From Macrolepiota albuminosa (taxonomy: Eukaryota; Basidiomycota; Agaricomycetes; Agaricales; Agaricaceae), in assembly GCA_027475525.1 (NCBI GenBank), contig JAMWFC010000091.1:895621-959620 (forward strand): a stretch of 64,000 bases of DNA. The letters are read 5' to 3'. Below are positions 34,425 through 46,958 of the stretch, piece after piece. Both the position numbers and the translations under genes were made by a program. The number at the start of each line of letters is the position of its first letter. Within the stretch, counting starts at the first letter, position 1. The notes under the pieces are model-generated. The model was not told the origin of the DNA, did not search any database, and saw only the letters and a program-made list of their open reading frames with translations.

Positions 34425-35627
34425 CCAGCTCTGCAACATGGCCCTGCGACAGTCGAGGTTATGGTTCTGCGCGAGCGTAAAGGGAGCGGTTGAGCCTGGA
34501 AAGCAAGTGGCCGTGTTCTATGAAACGGGCAAAGTGTGCCTTTACCTCCTGAGCCGTAGGTACAAGAGGTTTGCAGCATGACCACTAATTTCTAATGGCA
34601 TGCCCTGCAATATTAATCGTTGTATGCATTTGCTGGATATCTCACCATGCCTGGAGCAGTCCTCTGCAGCAGACAACTCTGTACTATTTCAAGTCGCAAA
34701 GGTCATATTGAGCACAATGGAGGTGCTGGCATCCACAATCTCCAACCCAACACTTTTTACTATGCGTGACCTTTGAGAATCGTGGATACAACTTCAATAT
34801 TAACTGACGATGTTGCTTGACGTAAACGCAGGTTCCGAGGGTAAGGAGCGTTTTCGGAGGCCTCTGCGTGGTCAACACTTTACAGATCACCGAGTTTAGG
34901 GCCGTTTCCGACTCAGTGCCAGTGTTTGGCAGATGCTGGGTAGGGAACAGTAGGGTCCAGGGTTTCATTCATCAGCCAGTTCACATGCAATGGTCTTGCA
35001 TTGTCCTCCATGCAACAATTTTGCAATTTCTTTTTCATGCAACGGTCTTGCATTCATACCACTACCATCGCCTCACAGGTGAGCGCAAGTTGCTCGTACC
35101 TCACAGTTCAGTAATTTGACACTCTTCGCAGAGCAGTGATAGCCTCCGTTGTCTGGTTTTTGATTCTATTTGCATCACTGTTCCAAGAAGTAGGTCTATA
35201 TTCAGTTGCCAGTCGATGAGTCTCTATCACATTGTGCACTGCAGTTTAATACGAATACGCTTTCAGAATTATCTTCTGAATAGCAAGTTCGTTCACAGTA
35301 AGCCTACAGCTAGTACAGTTGACTATGAGCTTATGCATACGCTTTCAATACTAGATTTTCTATTCCCTAGTCGTACTTTTTTTGCGCACCCTCCTACCTC
35401 TCCCTTGTTATCCTTTTCTTGGACTCTGTTTTTTGACGAATCTTCTTTCTTGTTCTCATTATTCTAGTACATAGTGTACGTACAAAGTGCTTAGCCATAG
35501 CTACGTCGCCACTTCAAGAAATCAAAAATGAAGGGGTCGCTTTGGCAGCTGATTTCCGCTAAACTGTTTTCCATCAATAAGAATCGTGTGGTGCGACGAA
35601 CTGCAGAGGACTTTACATCATCCTATC
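34425..35627. other. Region between two retroelements, no gene recognised
   Basis: 1.2 kb of moderately AT-rich sequence, bounded by the family A target duplication and the copia target duplication. Short frames on both strands show no motif. Confidence 0.45.
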
Positions 35628-35632
35628 ATAAG

Positions 35633-35929
35633 TGTCGGACTACTTCCTATCTGAGTTCTCCGCATCCGATCAGTCACGTGATCTTGCCACCTCACTCGTT
35701 GGTCACTTGATTTGCAGCCTCAGTTGTTTTCCCCATTGTTGGCATGACACTGAGGCTGTAAGTAACCACTTATTCACTGTCAAAGACATTTACTCATATT
35801 AACATTACGATACAGTAATCTCTTTTTTCGTGTCTACTTAGATACAATAATCTCAGTTGTTTTCCCCATTGTTGGCACGATACTGAGGCTTAATCTCTTT
35901 TTTCGTGTCTACTTAGATCCGGTGCTACA
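35633..35929 (+). repeat. 5' LTR of copia element
   Basis: 297 bp. It contains an imperfect inner repeat: the CTCAGTTGTTTTCCCCATTG block occurs twice, followed each time by TTGGCA(T/C)GA and ACTGAGGCT. The 300-bp right LTR differs mainly by C-to-T and G-to-A changes. Confidence 0.93.
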
Positions 35930-35940
35930 AGTTATGGGCC
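35930..35940 (+). promoter_or_regulatory. Primer-binding site, half-tRNA(iMet) type
   Basis: AGTTATGGGCC directly follows the 5' LTR. It resembles the primer site of Drosophila copia, which pairs with the anticodon-loop region of initiator tRNA and not with its 3' end. Assignment is by similarity recalled from the literature. Confidence 0.55.
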
Positions 35941-36034
35941 TTTTTTAAGCCTGGTTTGGTGGAACAACTCATTGCCCTGATACTCCTTCAGATGCCCATG
36001 GCTGCCTCCACATGATATCTTATTTTCTTTCATT

Positions 36035-38389
36035 ATGTCCAATTACTCAGGAGATGAACGGAATATTCCAAGTTTTCCCCAGGAGAGTGAAGACGCAATG
36101 GCTTACTTTACACCAGGCTCCCTTTCTAATCCACGCATGGTCGAACTGCCGACTTGGAAAACACATCACCTGCAACGACTGCACTCTTCTTTTCCTAATT
36201 TAAATTCTTATGATACACCGCCCACTTTTCAGAACAATAGAACTTATAATCTTCCTCATTCCAATCTTAATCCTCCACCATTATCTCCTTCTCCCTATTT
36301 TCCTACCACTTTTCATGCTCCAGCACCTCGTAGACATCATTTTCCACCTCCTTCTGTACATACATACCATTCTGAATCTGATTCCACTTCTAGACCAAAT
36401 TCTGTATATTCTCGACCTTCTGCTGTTCCAAATTCTCCTGTACTCTCCCATCCACCTTCTGCACATGCATTTAGGACAAATTCAGTTTGTCCTGATGACT
36501 TGCGTCCCAATTCCATTTGCCCTTGCTCTGTTCAACTTTTTGAAGTCCCCCTTCCTCCATCACGTACTGCATCCTCTGTTTCTGTCATATAGCAATTGGA
36601 CAATCATCCAGACAATCAGCATACATTCCCTGTTTTTCATGATATCTATCCTGATCATACTTTTTCTTCCAACTCCACTCATGCTTCTTCTGAAAGACTT
36701 CATCATGCTCCTTTGCCTAACATACCTCAAATTCCACCCTGTTTTCAACATATTCCAAATGCTCATAATTTCAATTTTCCTCATAATATGCCTTGTTCTC
36801 CTCTTTATCAATGTGATATTCCACCTCATCTCATACTGAATCCAATTCCCATGCCTGTTCAACCTCATTTGCTGATACCACCTCCACAACATGTTCAACC
36901 TCATTTACCGATACCACCTCCACATCATCGTCCTCCACCTCCTCAACAACTCCATTCACGTACATTGCGTTTAACTAATCTGCCTTCCTCTGATATTAAA
37001 CTACCTTCTTTAGCTACCATTCCCCTTCTTTGTTCTTCTGCGGAATAGGTTTCCTGGAAATTGGCGGTTACTCGTATTATTGCCAGTATCAGGCTACATG
37101 GTTACATTTGTCAGATCTCTAATGTTGGTAATCTTTGGGATCCGACAAGCCCTGTTGCACTACCACCCCATTATGATTTTGACTCAATGCCTGAAGAGAC
37201 GAATGTGTATCAGATTTTCTGGCTAAATGACAACATTGTTGAACATGTTATTGTCGGAAGATTGTTTCAAGATATCCAAGATTTTCTTCCTCCTAAATGT
37301 GATGGACCTTACAATCTCCCTATACATCCTGCTCATGAACTTCTGACTTTCCTATGTGAGTGCTTTGGAATTGGCAGTGCATCTGTTGCCAAATTCACCA
37401 AGTCAAAAGTCTTTGCTTTAACTGCTTCATTGAACACAGTTTCTATCTATGTACAAGCTTGGCGCTCTGCCGTTCATCAGTTGAATGGCACACCCTGAGA
37501 TTTTACCCCTTAGCAACAGATACAAAAATTCATTGATGGCCTGCCCAATAGAGATCATTGGTCTGTCTTAAAGAAAGAAATATATCTTTCCTGGAAGAAT
37601 TCTGGACCTGGTGGAATGTACAATTTCGCTCAGCTCACAACCAGAGTGATGAACATAGATGCTAAGTATTGTAGACTGGCATTGGCTTTTTGATCTCACC
37701 CTACACAAACCAATCAAAGTTCCAACCCACCAATTTCCAACTCTTTGCCTACTACTATCACAAATTTTACCTCTAATGCTCCAACTGACTCGACTACTTC
37801 TTGACCACGTACACAATGCACCAATTGCAACATGTATGGTCACACAATTGAGTTGTGCTGGTCCAAGGGAGGAGGAATGGAGAATGGTTGCAATCTGGCA
37901 CAGTTACGTCCTAGAGCCAATGTAGCTACCTCAGACATGCACCCCATACCTACTCCGTTATCTCTTGTCAACAAGTCAGACAAACACAATGTGAATATTG
38001 CAGATGACAACAACAATGATATTGATTTGACTGCCTACATTGCTCCTGAATCTAAATTCTCTTTGATGCTGTACGCAGCTTTTCTTGAATCAACTTCTCC
38101 CATAGCTCTCACGTCAATCTCTGACAAGTTTAATTCTATTCTTGATTCTGGATGCACAACACACATTCTCTGTGATCATCAATGTTTTTGGACTTATGAC
38201 ACAAATCGTGCGGTACCTGTGAGTACAGCTAATTGTGGAACTCTGCATACTCTTGCACATGGCCAAGCTTGTTTTCGAATGCACGTTGGAGGCAAGAATA
38301 TAATAATTACTCTAGAAGACTGTCTCCATGCACCAGATGTACCAATTAACTTGCTATCTGTGGGTTCAATAGTCAAACATGACCTTTGA
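36035..38389 (+). pseudogene. Copia gag and protease
   Basis: ATG at 36035 (MSNYSGDERNIPSFPQ). A long Pro/His/Ser-rich region (to about 37,045) precedes a capsid-like part (AVTRIIASIRLHGYICQI..., AHELLTFLCECFGIGSASVAKF). The protease motif NSILDSGCTTHILCD is near 38,135-38,175 and ends LHAPDVPINLLSVGSIVKHDL. Stops at about 36,590, 37,046 and 37,497 break the frame. Confidence 0.82.
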
Positions 38390-38579
38390 CTTTTATTTGA
38401 ACATGGATCTACGTCAATATTTTTTCCATCTTCCATTCCATCACTCAGCAACGATTCCATAAAAGCCTCTGTACACAATCATCTTTCCTTCTTATTTTGT
38501 GATTTTGTTTTCCCTATCTCTGTCTCTCCTAGTCCTTCACTGGCTTTTCCTGCTCTGATTTTGGCTTCATTTCCTCAGC

Positions 38580-39457
38580 TTGATTTAACACCTGCTCTTT
38601 GGCATGCATAAGTTGGACATCTGGGACATGATGCTATGAAGACCATTCTTATGAAGAACTATGCGACTGGGGTTGATTATGATAGTCAGTTTAATGATGA
38701 CCATTGTATTTCTTGTATTCTGGGCAAAAGGCAAGCCTGGCCTTTTGATCACTTCCAATGCCATGCATCTGCTGTATGCAATTTTCTCCACATGGACACT
38801 TGCAGTCCATTTCTGGTTTTATTTTCAAACGGATGCACCAATCACTTCTATTTGATTCTTGATGATCATTCAAATTACAGGAGCACTGCTCTTTTATCAT
38901 CTCATCCTCGAGCTGTCGGTCATTTTAAACGTGTTGAGGCCTTTTGAGAACTTAAATTGGGAAATTGTGTTCGAGTGATTCATTTGGATAATGCAAAAGA
39001 GTTTGTTTCTGGTGAACTATATGATTACTTTTCTTCTCGTGGCATTACGCATCAGGCAACGGCACCATATGCTCATCAGCAGAATAGTAAGGCTGAGAGA
39101 TACATCAAGACTATTGAAGATTCTGCTCAGACTATAATGGCTTGGTCCGGTCTTCCAATGTCTTTCCTCGGTGATGCCATTCTCACTGCACAGTATCTAC
39201 AAAATTGCCTTCCTACTTCCACATTACCTTCACTAACCACTCCATATGAAGTAATGGAGAACATTAAACTGGATCTCTCACATCTTCATGTCTGGGGTTG
39301 TCGCTGCTTTGTTCTCTATCCTGGTGAGGTTTGTCCCAAAGGATCAGGTCACCATTTTGAGGCTATCTTGTTGTCTTTGATGAGTCTGTTCTTGGCCGTC
39401 TCTGGTCACAACCAGCCAGACACGTTCATTTCTTCTCTTCCCCTCAGTCACTCATAA
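38580..39457 (+). pseudogene. Copia integrase
   Basis: The GAG-pre-integrase segment (LWHA*VGHLGHDAMKTIL, then CISCILGKRQAWPF) leads to an integrase core with Asp in LHMDTCSPF, Asp in VIHLDNAKEF and Glu in NSKAERYIKT, so the DDE triad is present. Stops interrupt it at about 38,608 and 38,946. The end degrades after LHVWGCRCFVLYPGE. Confidence 0.85.
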
Positions 39458-39749
39458 ATGCACGACCTTCTACTTCCCACTCTGCTTCACCGACCCCCCA
39501 TGCAAATTCTACTCCTCCTTCCTCCTCTCCTTCGACAATTTCTGATCTGCCTCCTCGTGCTGACATGCCTCCACCCTCTTCTTCACCACCATTTGTTGCA
39601 TCCATAGAACCTTATCCAAATCATGTCCGATATACCATTGTGCCAACTAAAAAAGGCTATCATTATACTGAGAATCTAATGGCCTGTAATGAACAACTTG
39701 TCTAGCTTTGGGCTGATTGTGCTGCACGCACATTACTTCCAGATTAAAA

Positions 39750-41666
39750 CTTACACGCGATTCATGATTTTCAAGCTTTGTTATCAACTACAGCCTTGTC
39801 TAGCATGTCTGACAATATACTTGCAATGGAGATTGCTACGATAGCTGAGTACAAAGCTTTGGCAACATACAGCTCTGATCTTATTCCTTTCAAAACACTA
39901 TGCTCTTTTGATCTTTCAAAGCCTTCCAAATATTACAATGAGGCAATATGTCACCCTGATGCTAATACATGGCATGCCGCAATGCAGCATGAAATGGATA
40001 GTCTCTGTTCTCAAGGAGTTTTTCAAATAGTCACATTACTTTCTGGTCAAAAACCCATTGGTGTCTAATGGGTCTATGCCCATAAATTGGATGCTGATGG
40101 TTTAGTCATTCACAGCAAAGAGAAGGCTTATCTGCTTGCACAAGGATTCAGCCAGCGTCTGGAGAACTATGGGTCCACTTACACTCCTGTTGCCCAAATG
40201 ACAAGCATACAAATAACTCTTGCCTATGCGGTGAAATTTAACTTTCATCTATTCACTTTTGACATCAAGACCACTTTTCTAAATGCACCTCTTTTTCACA
40301 AAGTTTATTGTAAACAGATCCCAGGTTTTCCTAAATCCAATCCTTCTTCAGTTTATCGCTTGCTTTGTGCCCTATATGGCCTCAAACAATCATCACACAA
40401 ATGGTATACTGTTCTTTGTCAGGCCCTTGAGGATTTGGAGCTTGTCTAATATGAGGTTGACCATGCAGTTTTTCTAGGTTCCTTCGACCAGCCTCCAGAT
40501 CTCTCGATCTTAATGCCACCTGATGGGTCAAAGCTTTTTATTATTGTCTGCATACATGTGGACGATGGTTTAAATGTGACAAATTCTATTCCTTTATACG
40601 CATGGCTGATACAACGCCTGAATGAGTGTTTTGATTCAGGTCCATCAACGCTTTATTTGGGTATCCGCATAGATTGAGACCGTTCTCAATGCAAGCTCTG
40701 GCTCTCTCAGAAGGGCTTTATCACTGATCTGTTATTGATATATAACCTTCTTGAGGCCAAGCTGACTCTGGTTCCACTTTATCACCCTCTCCACTCATTT
40801 CCTGAACCTCCAGCAAATGCTTTCTCTGACATCTTGAATGATAATCTGACTTTGCATTATCAATGCTTAGTTGGCTCCATTCTGTACCTTAGCCTATGCA
40901 CTAGGCCTGATTTGGTGTTTATAGCCATGAGCTTGGGTCAATACAATTCCTGTCTGACACGTGCACATATGCTGGCCGCCAAAGGTGTTCTTCACTACTT
41001 ACTAGATACAATGGATTTTGGGCCTGATTTGGTGTTTATAGCCATGAGTTGGGTCAATACAATTCCTGTCCAACACATGCACATACGCTGGCCGCCAAAG
41101 ATGTTCTTCACTACCTACTAGGTACAATGAATTTTGCTCTACTCTATAACTTTGCCAAATCTGACAATCATCTGCCTATTTATCTTTTAATTCCTTGCAG
41201 CTGTGGTTTTGTGGACGTGAACTGGGCTTCTGACTCCTCCACTCATCACAGTGTCTCTGGTTATGTGTTCTTTGTTTTTTCCTCTCTGGTATCCTGGTTA
41301 TCTGTACATCAGCGCATGGTGGCCTTCTCATTAACTAAAGCCAAAGATATGTCAATGTCTCATGCCATGCACGAGGCCATATAGATTTGCTTACTTCTCA
41401 TGTCTCTCTCTATGCCAATTCCTTGCCCTTTTCTTCTGATATGTGACAATAAAAGCGCTATCAACATTGCAACATCTGACTCGACAAACTCCCGATCCAA
41501 ACACATTGATATACACTTTCACTTCATTCATGAACACTTTTTATCTGGTTCATTTGAACCTATATGGGTCTCTACCTCGGACATGGTAGCTGACATTCTT
41601 ACCAAGGCTTTACCACGTGTTTTATATGATCATTTTGTTAAGGGTTTGGGTCTTGTGAAGCGCTAA
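39750..41666 (+). pseudogene. Copia reverse transcriptase and RNase H
   Basis: RT begins near HPDANTWHAAMQHEMDSL (about 39,950). It continues with KEKAYLLAQGFSQRLENYG, LFTFDIKTTFLNAPL and ALYGLKQSSHKWY, and has a V-D-D box in CIHVDDG (about 40,550). RNase H shows CGFVDVNWASDSSTHHSVSGY, LICDNKSAINIA and SKHIDIHFHFIHEH, ending DILTKALPRVLYDHFVKGLGL. A diverged tandem repeat with a period of about 117 bp lies at 40,904-41,136. Confidence 0.87.
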
Positions 41667-41705
41667 TTCCTGTTTTCATACTTCTTTCTACTGCGGCGAT
41701 GGGGT

Positions 41706-42005
41706 TGTATCAGACTACTTTCTATCTGAGTTCTCCACATCTGATCAGTCACATAATCTTTGCCACCTCATTTGTTGGTCACTTGATTTGCAGCCTCAGT
41801 TGTTTTTCCCATTGTTGGCACGACACTGAGGCTGTAAGTAACCACTTATTCACTATCAAAAACATTTACTCATATTAACATTACAATACAGTAATCTCTT
41901 TTTTTGTGTCTACTTAAATACAATAATCTCAGTTGTTTTCCCCATTGTTGGCACAATACCGAGGCTTAATCTCTTTTTTCATGTTTACTTAGATCTGGTG
42001 CTACA
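41706..42005 (+). repeat. 3' LTR of copia element
   Basis: 300 bp from TGTATCAGAC to GGTGCTACA, preceded by a short purine tract (GGCGATGGGG). Confidence 0.93.
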
Positions 42006-42372
42006 ATAAGTTCCTTTGCTCTCCTCCACACTGACACGTCCAAACAAGACCATCTTACAAAAAAGGCAAGAAGATGATCATTAAATCATCAATTTCCTTT
42101 TTGAGTTTGTTGAACTTGAGAAAAGTCCCACCATAGTAATTAATACCATGTTTCACTTGCATCTTCTGAGCAAGTGTTAGAACTTATAGATATAGTTGAC
42201 TGGCTTATATGGGTCGGACCAACCAAAAACCAATGCAATATAAGATTTTTGCAATATGAAAAGAGTCACACTATGTGACGTTGTATGACTACAGCCAAAA
42301 TTGTGACATTTGAGATTATATTGTGAAGTAATAATCTAATATATTCTGCTTGTTTTCTAATAGCTCTCTCTG

Positions 42373-43670
42373 TCACAACTGAGCCTTAAAACACCTCAAC
42401 TGTCTGAAAATCTTCAGTGGTAAGTTAGAATCTCCATGTTTTAGGCATACCCTCTCTAACTTTCCACACAGAGCAATGGTATCTGCATGTGAAATATCAT
42501 TATCAGGATCGCATTCTTTTTTCTTGGAGTTGTCAATTTCTATTGAATTTGCATTATATGAAGTTTTTTTTATCTTCTGTAGCACTTGAAAGATGATCAT
42601 AGCTCTAAATCCCCACAATCATCTGCATTTTATGAGTCCAGATCTTCATGCTCAGCTTCTGGATCAACCAACTCTTCAAGGCTTAAAGGCTCACCAAATA
42701 CCTGATTTTTTTTTACAAGCTCATTAATGGAGTCCATTAAATCCTCTTCAGTAGCTTTAAGCTGTGTAGTCAAAGCAATGCATTGTGGAGGAAGCTTGAT
42801 TGTAAGTTTTGGGTGCTAAGCATCTTCTGCAAGAGACCTGATCAAAGCTTGGGCCATTTTTTTATCATCTTCAGCATCTATAACAGCTTTTAGAGCTAGT
42901 CACCAGTCATGATCATTGTATTTATTTTTCAAGTAATTTTGAAGATGGTCTTTGGCTGCTGATAAAGTCATATTGGACACAGCAAATTCTTGAAGAATAT
43001 TCCAAGCTCTGGAATCTGTGTATATCAGTAAAGGTGCTGTTTGTTGCTTCTCACAATAAGGTTAGTAAATGCATCATAAATGTCAGTTTATTCTTACTCA
43101 GGATGTATTTTAGTGTGTTTTCAACAATGTCAGATTGTTTCAGCAGTAATTACATTTCATGTCTTTGTTGCCATCATCATACTCTCCAGTAAATTAATTT
43201 TATAAATGTCCCTTTCACCTGTATTGTCCAAATCAAGGGCATGCATGCAAAATGCATGCCAATAATGTGCTTTGATACATCTAATGATTCTGGCATCAAG
43301 TGGTTGAATAAAAGACATCAAGTTGGGCTTCAAATATTTAATGCAGATGTTTTGGGGATTGTATCAATATAATGCTCAGAAAAATTGTCAATAATAAGAC
43401 AAATGAAACAATTTTCACTATGCATCTTGAGATCCATTATTTTAATCTATCTAACTCAGCAGATCAGCTCATTGTATACTTGTAATATTAACAGTATGAT
43501 ATCTTACTCTTTGAAAAGCTCAGATGTCATCCAAGCTTTTTATTGTTATGATAATAAAAGCTATATTCAGCTAAGCCCTGCTTTTTAAAACATTGAGGCT
43601 TTTAGGCATCATTTCTTATTCATAAAACAAATATGGATGTGTGCAGAGCACATACAATGTCAGGTACAAT
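42373..43670 (-). pseudogene. Pogo/Tigger-like (DDE_1) transposase relic
   Basis: Minus-strand translation with stops gives KPQCFKKQGLAEYSFYYHNNKK (about 43,595-43,530), the DDE_1 block before the first catalytic region. LDNFSEHYIDTIPK (about 43,390) and LLFNHLMPESLDVSKHIIGMHF (about 43,300) follow, with further C-terminal sequence to 42,373. The order and motifs are those of CENP-B/pogo-type transposases. The LDNFSEH block would normally carry an Asp, present here. Many stops come from C-to-T change. No terminal repeats were found. The upstream frame at 43,991-43,671 might be part of it, but I could not assign it. Confidence 0.6.
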
Positions 43671-43911
43671 CTATTGGCCAGACTGAGCATTATAGGCAGC
43701 AAAACAATACTTGTATTTGTGATCAGAGACAGAGTTGAAGATTTCTGCAAAGCAATCAAACTTAAATGGCATGGCTGCCTTAGTATATTCTCCTTTCTTG
43801 CATACTTTTTTGTTGAAATCAAGGTACTCCAGCATCTGAAGAGGATGAATTATGAAACCAGGTTTTTGATGCAGAGGAGTGAGGTAGATGAGCTGTGTAT
43901 GCCTATCTTGG

Positions 43912-45075
43912 TGTTGAAGACAGGCAAAGCACAGGAGACAGAAACTGTCATTAAAGCTGAAGTTCAAAGTCAAAAAGAGTTTATTGAGCAAAGTAAAGTA
44001 CTACTAACCTGAAATCCAAAGTCAGAAAAAGTTTATTGAGCAAAGTAAAATACTACTAACCTGAAGTCCAAAGTCAGAAAAAATAAGGATCTCAGATGAT
44101 CTATCTACAGTTTATATACTGCTGAAAAACTATATACATGTGATAGAATGAACTTGGAGTAGAATGATGATCATAGTAGTGTCACGAACCACACCTATGC
44201 CACCCTGACCTCCCAGTAATTCTTGCCTGAAACCCCTCCTTCAAAACCCACCCACCCAGCACATCCCCAGAATACACCGGGCCAAGACCGACTAGATCTG
44301 ATGCTATCCGACCAAGGCTGGCCCAGCAAAGCCCAATGCCCAGCCCCCCAGTAAGACCTGAAGCCCTGCCAACATGCCACGTGCCTCAGACGCCATCTCA
44401 AACCTTGATTGACTAAGCCCAGAGGCCGCCCCCACTTAATACTACCCTCCCAGTGCCACTTCTGAGCCCAAGCAATACACCGCAACTCATCTACACCTCT
44501 GGAGCCACACAGCCACAGAGGACTGACACTCGGACAATACACCACACGGGATGCACTACATAGAAAGGAGGCACAGACCTTGCCCAGGGGGCCTGGAGCT
44601 CACCTGGCACCTGGTATTTAACTCGCAGTTCATAGTACGTTACAGTAGTCTTGATATTGCTATAAACCCTTGTTTCTACGCTTGTTTGTTTATTTACTTG
44701 CTCAATCTACTCATTTTTCTTCCACCCAGTCTCCTGATCTTAAGTCTTGCCTTTTTCTCTTCCGTCTCCCGCCCTCAGGTCGTCCTTGATCCCTTTCTCC
44801 AGTGTCTCTCCGCTTTTTGGCTCAGCCTCCACTTCATCATGTTTTGGACTCAACCTGGGACCCTACCCCTACCAGCCCTACCCTCCGGCCCTCCGTGCAC
44901 ACCCTGGAGCACCACTGGAGCTCCATCAGCTAGCTCTGGAGCACATCTCAGCGCCTCGAAGTCACCTGTAGACATTGAGTCCGCTTAGTAAAGACCCACT
45001 TGCAGTTGGAAGCCTCCGTCATAAGCAGAACCTAACAAATAGATAGTGGAATGCATGCAACAGGCAATTTCAACA
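43912..45075. repeat. Small copia-type LTR, copy a, split by another LTR
   Basis: It begins TGTTGAAGACAGGC and ends CAATTTCAACA, giving 306 bp without the inserted LTR at 44180-45037. The sequence right of it (45,076 on) is copia interior. This LTR family recurs at least seven times up to 55,035. Confidence 0.8.
44180..45037 (+). mobile_element. Solo LTR, separate gypsy-like family C, TSD agtag/aatag
   Basis: 858 bp from TGTCACGAACC to GAACCTAACA, inserted in a small copia LTR. Flanking 5-mers are agtag (44175-44179) and aatag (45038-45042), one transition apart. It has a TATA-like box (GTATTTAAC, about 44,611) and AGTCTTGATATT about 35 bp further, the same putative R start as family B. Overall sequence differs from family B. 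Confidence 0.75.
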
Positions 45076-45200
45076 GTCCTCTCTGATCTAGTGTAGCAGT
45101 AATACATTTTATGCAGAATATTTCACATTCAGAAAATCTCTTTGTCAGCTTCTACAGCTAATAAATTTATAGTGCACCACCTGATCAAGAATTAGGCTAC
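45076..45200 (-). pseudogene. Copia RNase H fragment
   Basis: Minus-strand translation includes AVEADKEIF*MWNILHK, matching AVEAGKEIFWMRNILHE in the copia relic at 48.6 kb. It is followed by the GTCCTCTCTGATCTAG boundary next to the LTR. Confidence 0.6.
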
Positions 45201-45586
45201 TAAACAGATGAGTGAGAAAAAAAAGGAAAAATTTAAGGTCACCATCTCCTTGGCTTGTAATGCAAATAGGAGCAAAAAGATGTCAGCAATGTTTATCAGA
45301 AAAACTATAACTTGATCATGCTTGGCCTCATTACTGAGAAGAGTTACATAGACAACATCATGTTTAAAACTACATTGGCTGCAATCTGCCACCCTCACTT
45401 AGCCAACTCATCCAAAACTCACTTCTATTAGCAGTACCATGATAAACACAAGAAGCATGCTAAAGTTGATAGCAACAACTCCAATCTGGACATTAGTGAT
45501 GATAGATACTATTTTGAAGGCTCAATATGATGTAATCAATCCTCTTCCATTGTTCAAAACTATAACTCTCAACCTCTTCTATCTAA

Positions 45587-45695
45587 TGTTGAAGACAAGC
45601 AAAGCACAGAAGACAGAAACTGTTACTAAAGCTGAAGTCCAAAGTCAGAAAGAGTGTATTGAGCAGTGGAATGCATGCAACAGGCAATTTCAACA
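45587..45695. repeat. Small copia-type LTR, copy b, internally deleted
   Basis: 109 bp with intact TGTTGAAGAC and TTTCAACA ends. Most of the middle is missing. It directly precedes copia coding sequence. Confidence 0.75.
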
Positions 45696-46958
45696 CCATC
45701 ACCCCTTCTGACATCCTATAGAACACAGACTTGGGTGCCACAAGTTCTATGATGCTGCACTGCAAGTGGTTCTTTGCAGATTTCTTTAAATTTTAGAGAG
45801 TGCCAATATGTCTTGCCAATAATGTAACAGTATATTCAGTTGGAAAGGGGTCAATCAGGTTTATGCCACAAGGAGAGGGGTGAGATAGAAGACCACTTAA
45901 TAACATCATTTTCACCAATGTTCTTTTCGTATCTGAATTGACAAACAACTTGCTGTCTATTATTATACTTGCTGTATACCATAGTTTTATAGTAATTTTT
46001 TGTAAGTGGAAAGTGCTGTTCTCCATCAACAATAAACTGATGTTCACAGCAACCATTGATAAGACTTTAATATAGAAGGAGAAACACTAATCTTGTGACC
46101 AATACACACTACAAATGTATCTTACATTAGGCCAACCTTGTCTACTGGTATCAATAGATTGCTTCTCCACTGCCAAATGTGCCATCTTAGAACTGATAGA
46201 CTGAAACAGCTTATCAAAGAAGACCTTATATGTGATCTAAAGTTATTATCTAATTCACTGTTACTGTGTATATATGAACCATATCTCCAAGGGAAGCAGC
46301 ATTGCACATTGTTCTCTTGTGCTGCTGACAGAGCATTGGAAATTCTCAGTAGAGTGTTCAGCAATATGCATGGACCAATGCAAATTGAGGAGCATCAGAC
46401 AAATCGCAAGTGGTGGGTCACATTTATTAATGACAGCACACAATGGATAGAAGCATATGATATGTACTAAAAGAGCAACATGTTGAACGCTTTCAAAATA
46501 TTTAAAGCTCAGGCTAAGTGGCATGTAGAAAAGCTGATTAAGTGTGTTCACTTCAACAAAGGAGAAAAGTATACATTCAGTGATTTCTTAAACTACTGTA
46601 AATCAGAGGGAATATGCATTGAGTTCACAAATACTGCCATGCTACAGCAAAACAGAGTGGCTAAGCAAATAAACAGAACAATCAAGGAAAACATTGTATC
46701 TATGCTGGCAGAAGCAACTTTGCCACTGAGTTTCTGGACATATGCATTAAGTGCATACTAACATATCCACAACCAACCATTGCACAATGTTAGCTTTACC
46801 ATGCAACATGACACTGTTCAAGATGTACAAAAGCAGGAAACCATGCATTGGCCATATTGCACAATGTTAGCTTTACCATGCAACATGACACTGTTCAAGA
46901 TGTACAAAAGCAGGAAACCATGCATTGGCCATCTCTCTGTATTTGGCTGTGCTGCATA
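45696..46958 (+). pseudogene. Copia protease-integrase relic
   Basis: The plus strand reads DLGATSSMM near 45,730, a worn protease active site. Integrase sequence follows: GPMQIEEHQTNRKWWVTFIND, FNKGEKYTFSDFLNYCKSEGI and LQQNRVAKQINRTIKENIVSML. The glutamate region reads NRVAKQINR, so the usual Glu (AERxNR) appears lost. A 77-bp tandem duplication at 46,779/46,856 and an LTR insertion at 46,959 break the rest. Confidence 0.72.

Larger units (their letters stand above)
35633..42005 (+). mobile_element. Ty1/copia element, complete but decayed, TSD ataag
   Basis: LTRs at 35633-35929 and 41706-42005 (TGT...ACA) with target duplication ataag at 35628-35632 and 42006-42010. Internal order is primer site, gag, protease, integrase, RT and RNase H, the integrase-before-RT order that defines copia. 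Many stops come from CAG/CAA to TAG/TAA or TGG to TAG changes. Confidence 0.95.

Noticed and set aside
36210..36839. Long hydrophobic open frame that looks like a membrane protein
   Set aside because: It is an out-of-frame reading of the Pro/His-rich copia gag; U-rich codons give Leu/Ile artificially.
43671..43991. Separate host gene on the minus strand
   Set aside because: It runs from a copia LTR into the transposase relic and is interrupted soon after, so it is more likely part of a transposon remnant.
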